In this document: positions 16,575 to 17,068 of the stretch, piece after piece
Layout: every line of letters begins with the position of its first letter
How positions within the stretch are numbered: position 1 is the stretch's first letter
Assembly (NCBI GenBank): GCA_022563075.1
Contig: JADFOC010000006.1
Location: 1 to 17,068, forward strand
DNA from: Pseudomonadota bacterium
Lineage (GTDB): Bacteria; Pseudomonadota; Gammaproteobacteria; Pseudomonadales; Pseudohongiellaceae
DNA: 17,068 nucleotides
Direction: 5' to 3'
Made by a program: the position numbers and the translations under genes
The notes under the pieces: generated by a model
The model's input: the letters and a program-made list of their open reading frames with translations, nothing else
Database searches by the model: none
Told to the model about the DNA's origin: nothing

Positions 16575-17068
16575 TTAAAATTCCTCTCGGCCATCCTTAT
16601 CCGTCAGGTATTCTGTCTCATATTGAATCCTCACTAATAAGGCGACCATGAAACAGCTGACTATTAAACTTGCACCTCCGTAGCTTATGAAAGGCAGAGT
16701 CAATCCCTTAACCGGAAGCAAACTAATAGTTGCTCCTATGTTGATCATGGCCTGACCTGCAAATAGTAGCCCCAGACCATAGGCGAAGAATGCAGCGAAC
16801 AGACTATTTTTCTGTTGTGCCTCCTTACCGATAGAAAATGACTTAAACACCAGTATGCAGAACAGGAAGACTATAGTTGCAACACCAATCAACCCCAATT
16901 CTTCCCCTATGATAGCCAGCACAAAGTCATTGTGAGCCTCGGGAAGGAAATATAGTTTCTGTATGCTGTTACCCAAACCAACTCCCATCCATTCACCACG
17001 TCCGAATGCTATTTGCGCCATGGCTTGTTGATAGCCCCCGTTGTAAACATTCTCGGCAGCCCAGGGAT
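16575..17068 (-). CDS. ftsW: Lipid II polymerase (SEDS glycosyltransferase) FtsW, C-terminal part
   Basis: The frame is open from the window edge, in frame from 17066, to the TAA at 16575: 163 residues, about 40% of a full FtsW. Its 5' end lies outside the window, so internal methionines such as the one at 17021 are not starts. Seen: GYQQAMAQIAFGRGEWMGVGLGNS, then LPEAHNDFVLAIIGEELGLIG, the SEDS hallmark, then three hydrophobic helices including LPVKGLTLPFISYGGASL. FtsW polymerises lipid II at the septum with FtsI. The cytosolic end is short (RIQYETEYLTDKDGREEF). Confidence 0.96.
   Translation of the reverse strand, partial: PWAAENVYNGGYQQAMAQIAFGRGEWMGVGLGNSIQKLYFLPEAHNDFVLAIIGEELGLIGVATIVFLFCILVFKSFSIGKEAQQKNSLFAAFFAYGLGLLFAGQAMINIGATISLLPVKGLTLPFISYGGASLIVSCFMVALLVRIQYETEYLTDKDGREEF

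Noticed and set aside
1..17068. A new defence system, mobile island or CRISPR array
   Set aside because: Apart from the first gene all products are known core functions in a conserved order; no integrase, transposase, spaced repeats or sharp composition change was seen.

Overview
The window is one strand of a gammaproteobacterial chromosome. Every gene I can support lies on the minus strand, so transcription runs from high to low coordinates. In that direction the order is ftsW (3' part) - murG - murC - ddl - ftsQ - ftsA - ftsZ - lpxC - an M23 (LytM-type) peptidase - secA - argJ - a MutT/ThiE-like fusion - the 5' part of a large gene for a secreted protein. The first seven genes are the distal half of the division and cell wall (dcw) cluster. 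The ddl-ftsQ-ftsA-ftsZ-lpxC-(M23)-secA-argJ-mutT order is the one known from gammaproteobacteria, closest in layout to Pseudomonas. Base composition looks near-neutral. Genus cannot be told from sequence alone; a free-living, possibly marine gammaproteobacterium is an inference.

Region 17068-10888 (ftsW to the ftsA/ftsZ spacer) is tightly packed: ftsW and murG are 2 nt apart, murG and murC overlap by 8 nt with a GTG start behind a strong GGAGG, and ddl and ftsQ share a TAATG. These genes make lipid II (MurC, Ddl, MurG), span or line the membrane at the septum (FtsW, FtsQ) and polymerise there (FtsA, FtsZ). Region 10887-8465 holds ftsZ and lpxC, separated by an unusually roomy 362-bp spacer with several repeats and no credible gene. 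LpxC commits UDP-GlcNAc to lipid A.

Region 8350-2281 holds an inner-membrane anchored LytM peptidase with a full zinc site, the SecA translocase ATPase, ArgJ of the cyclic arginine pathway, and a Nudix hydrolase fused to a degenerate thiamine-phosphate-synthase-like domain. No secM-like ORF precedes secA.

Region 2004-1 is a single open frame of 668 codons that leaves the window without a stop. It has a signal peptide, a beta-sandwich-like N-terminal part and a beta-propeller-like C-terminal part. It is the only gene here I cannot name.

No tRNA, rRNA, CRISPR array, insertion sequence or phage gene was seen. The window is mostly ordinary core chromosome. The observations most worth a second look are a 16-bp element shared by the upstream regions of two genes, the repeat-rich ftsZ-lpxC spacer, and the unknown secreted protein.
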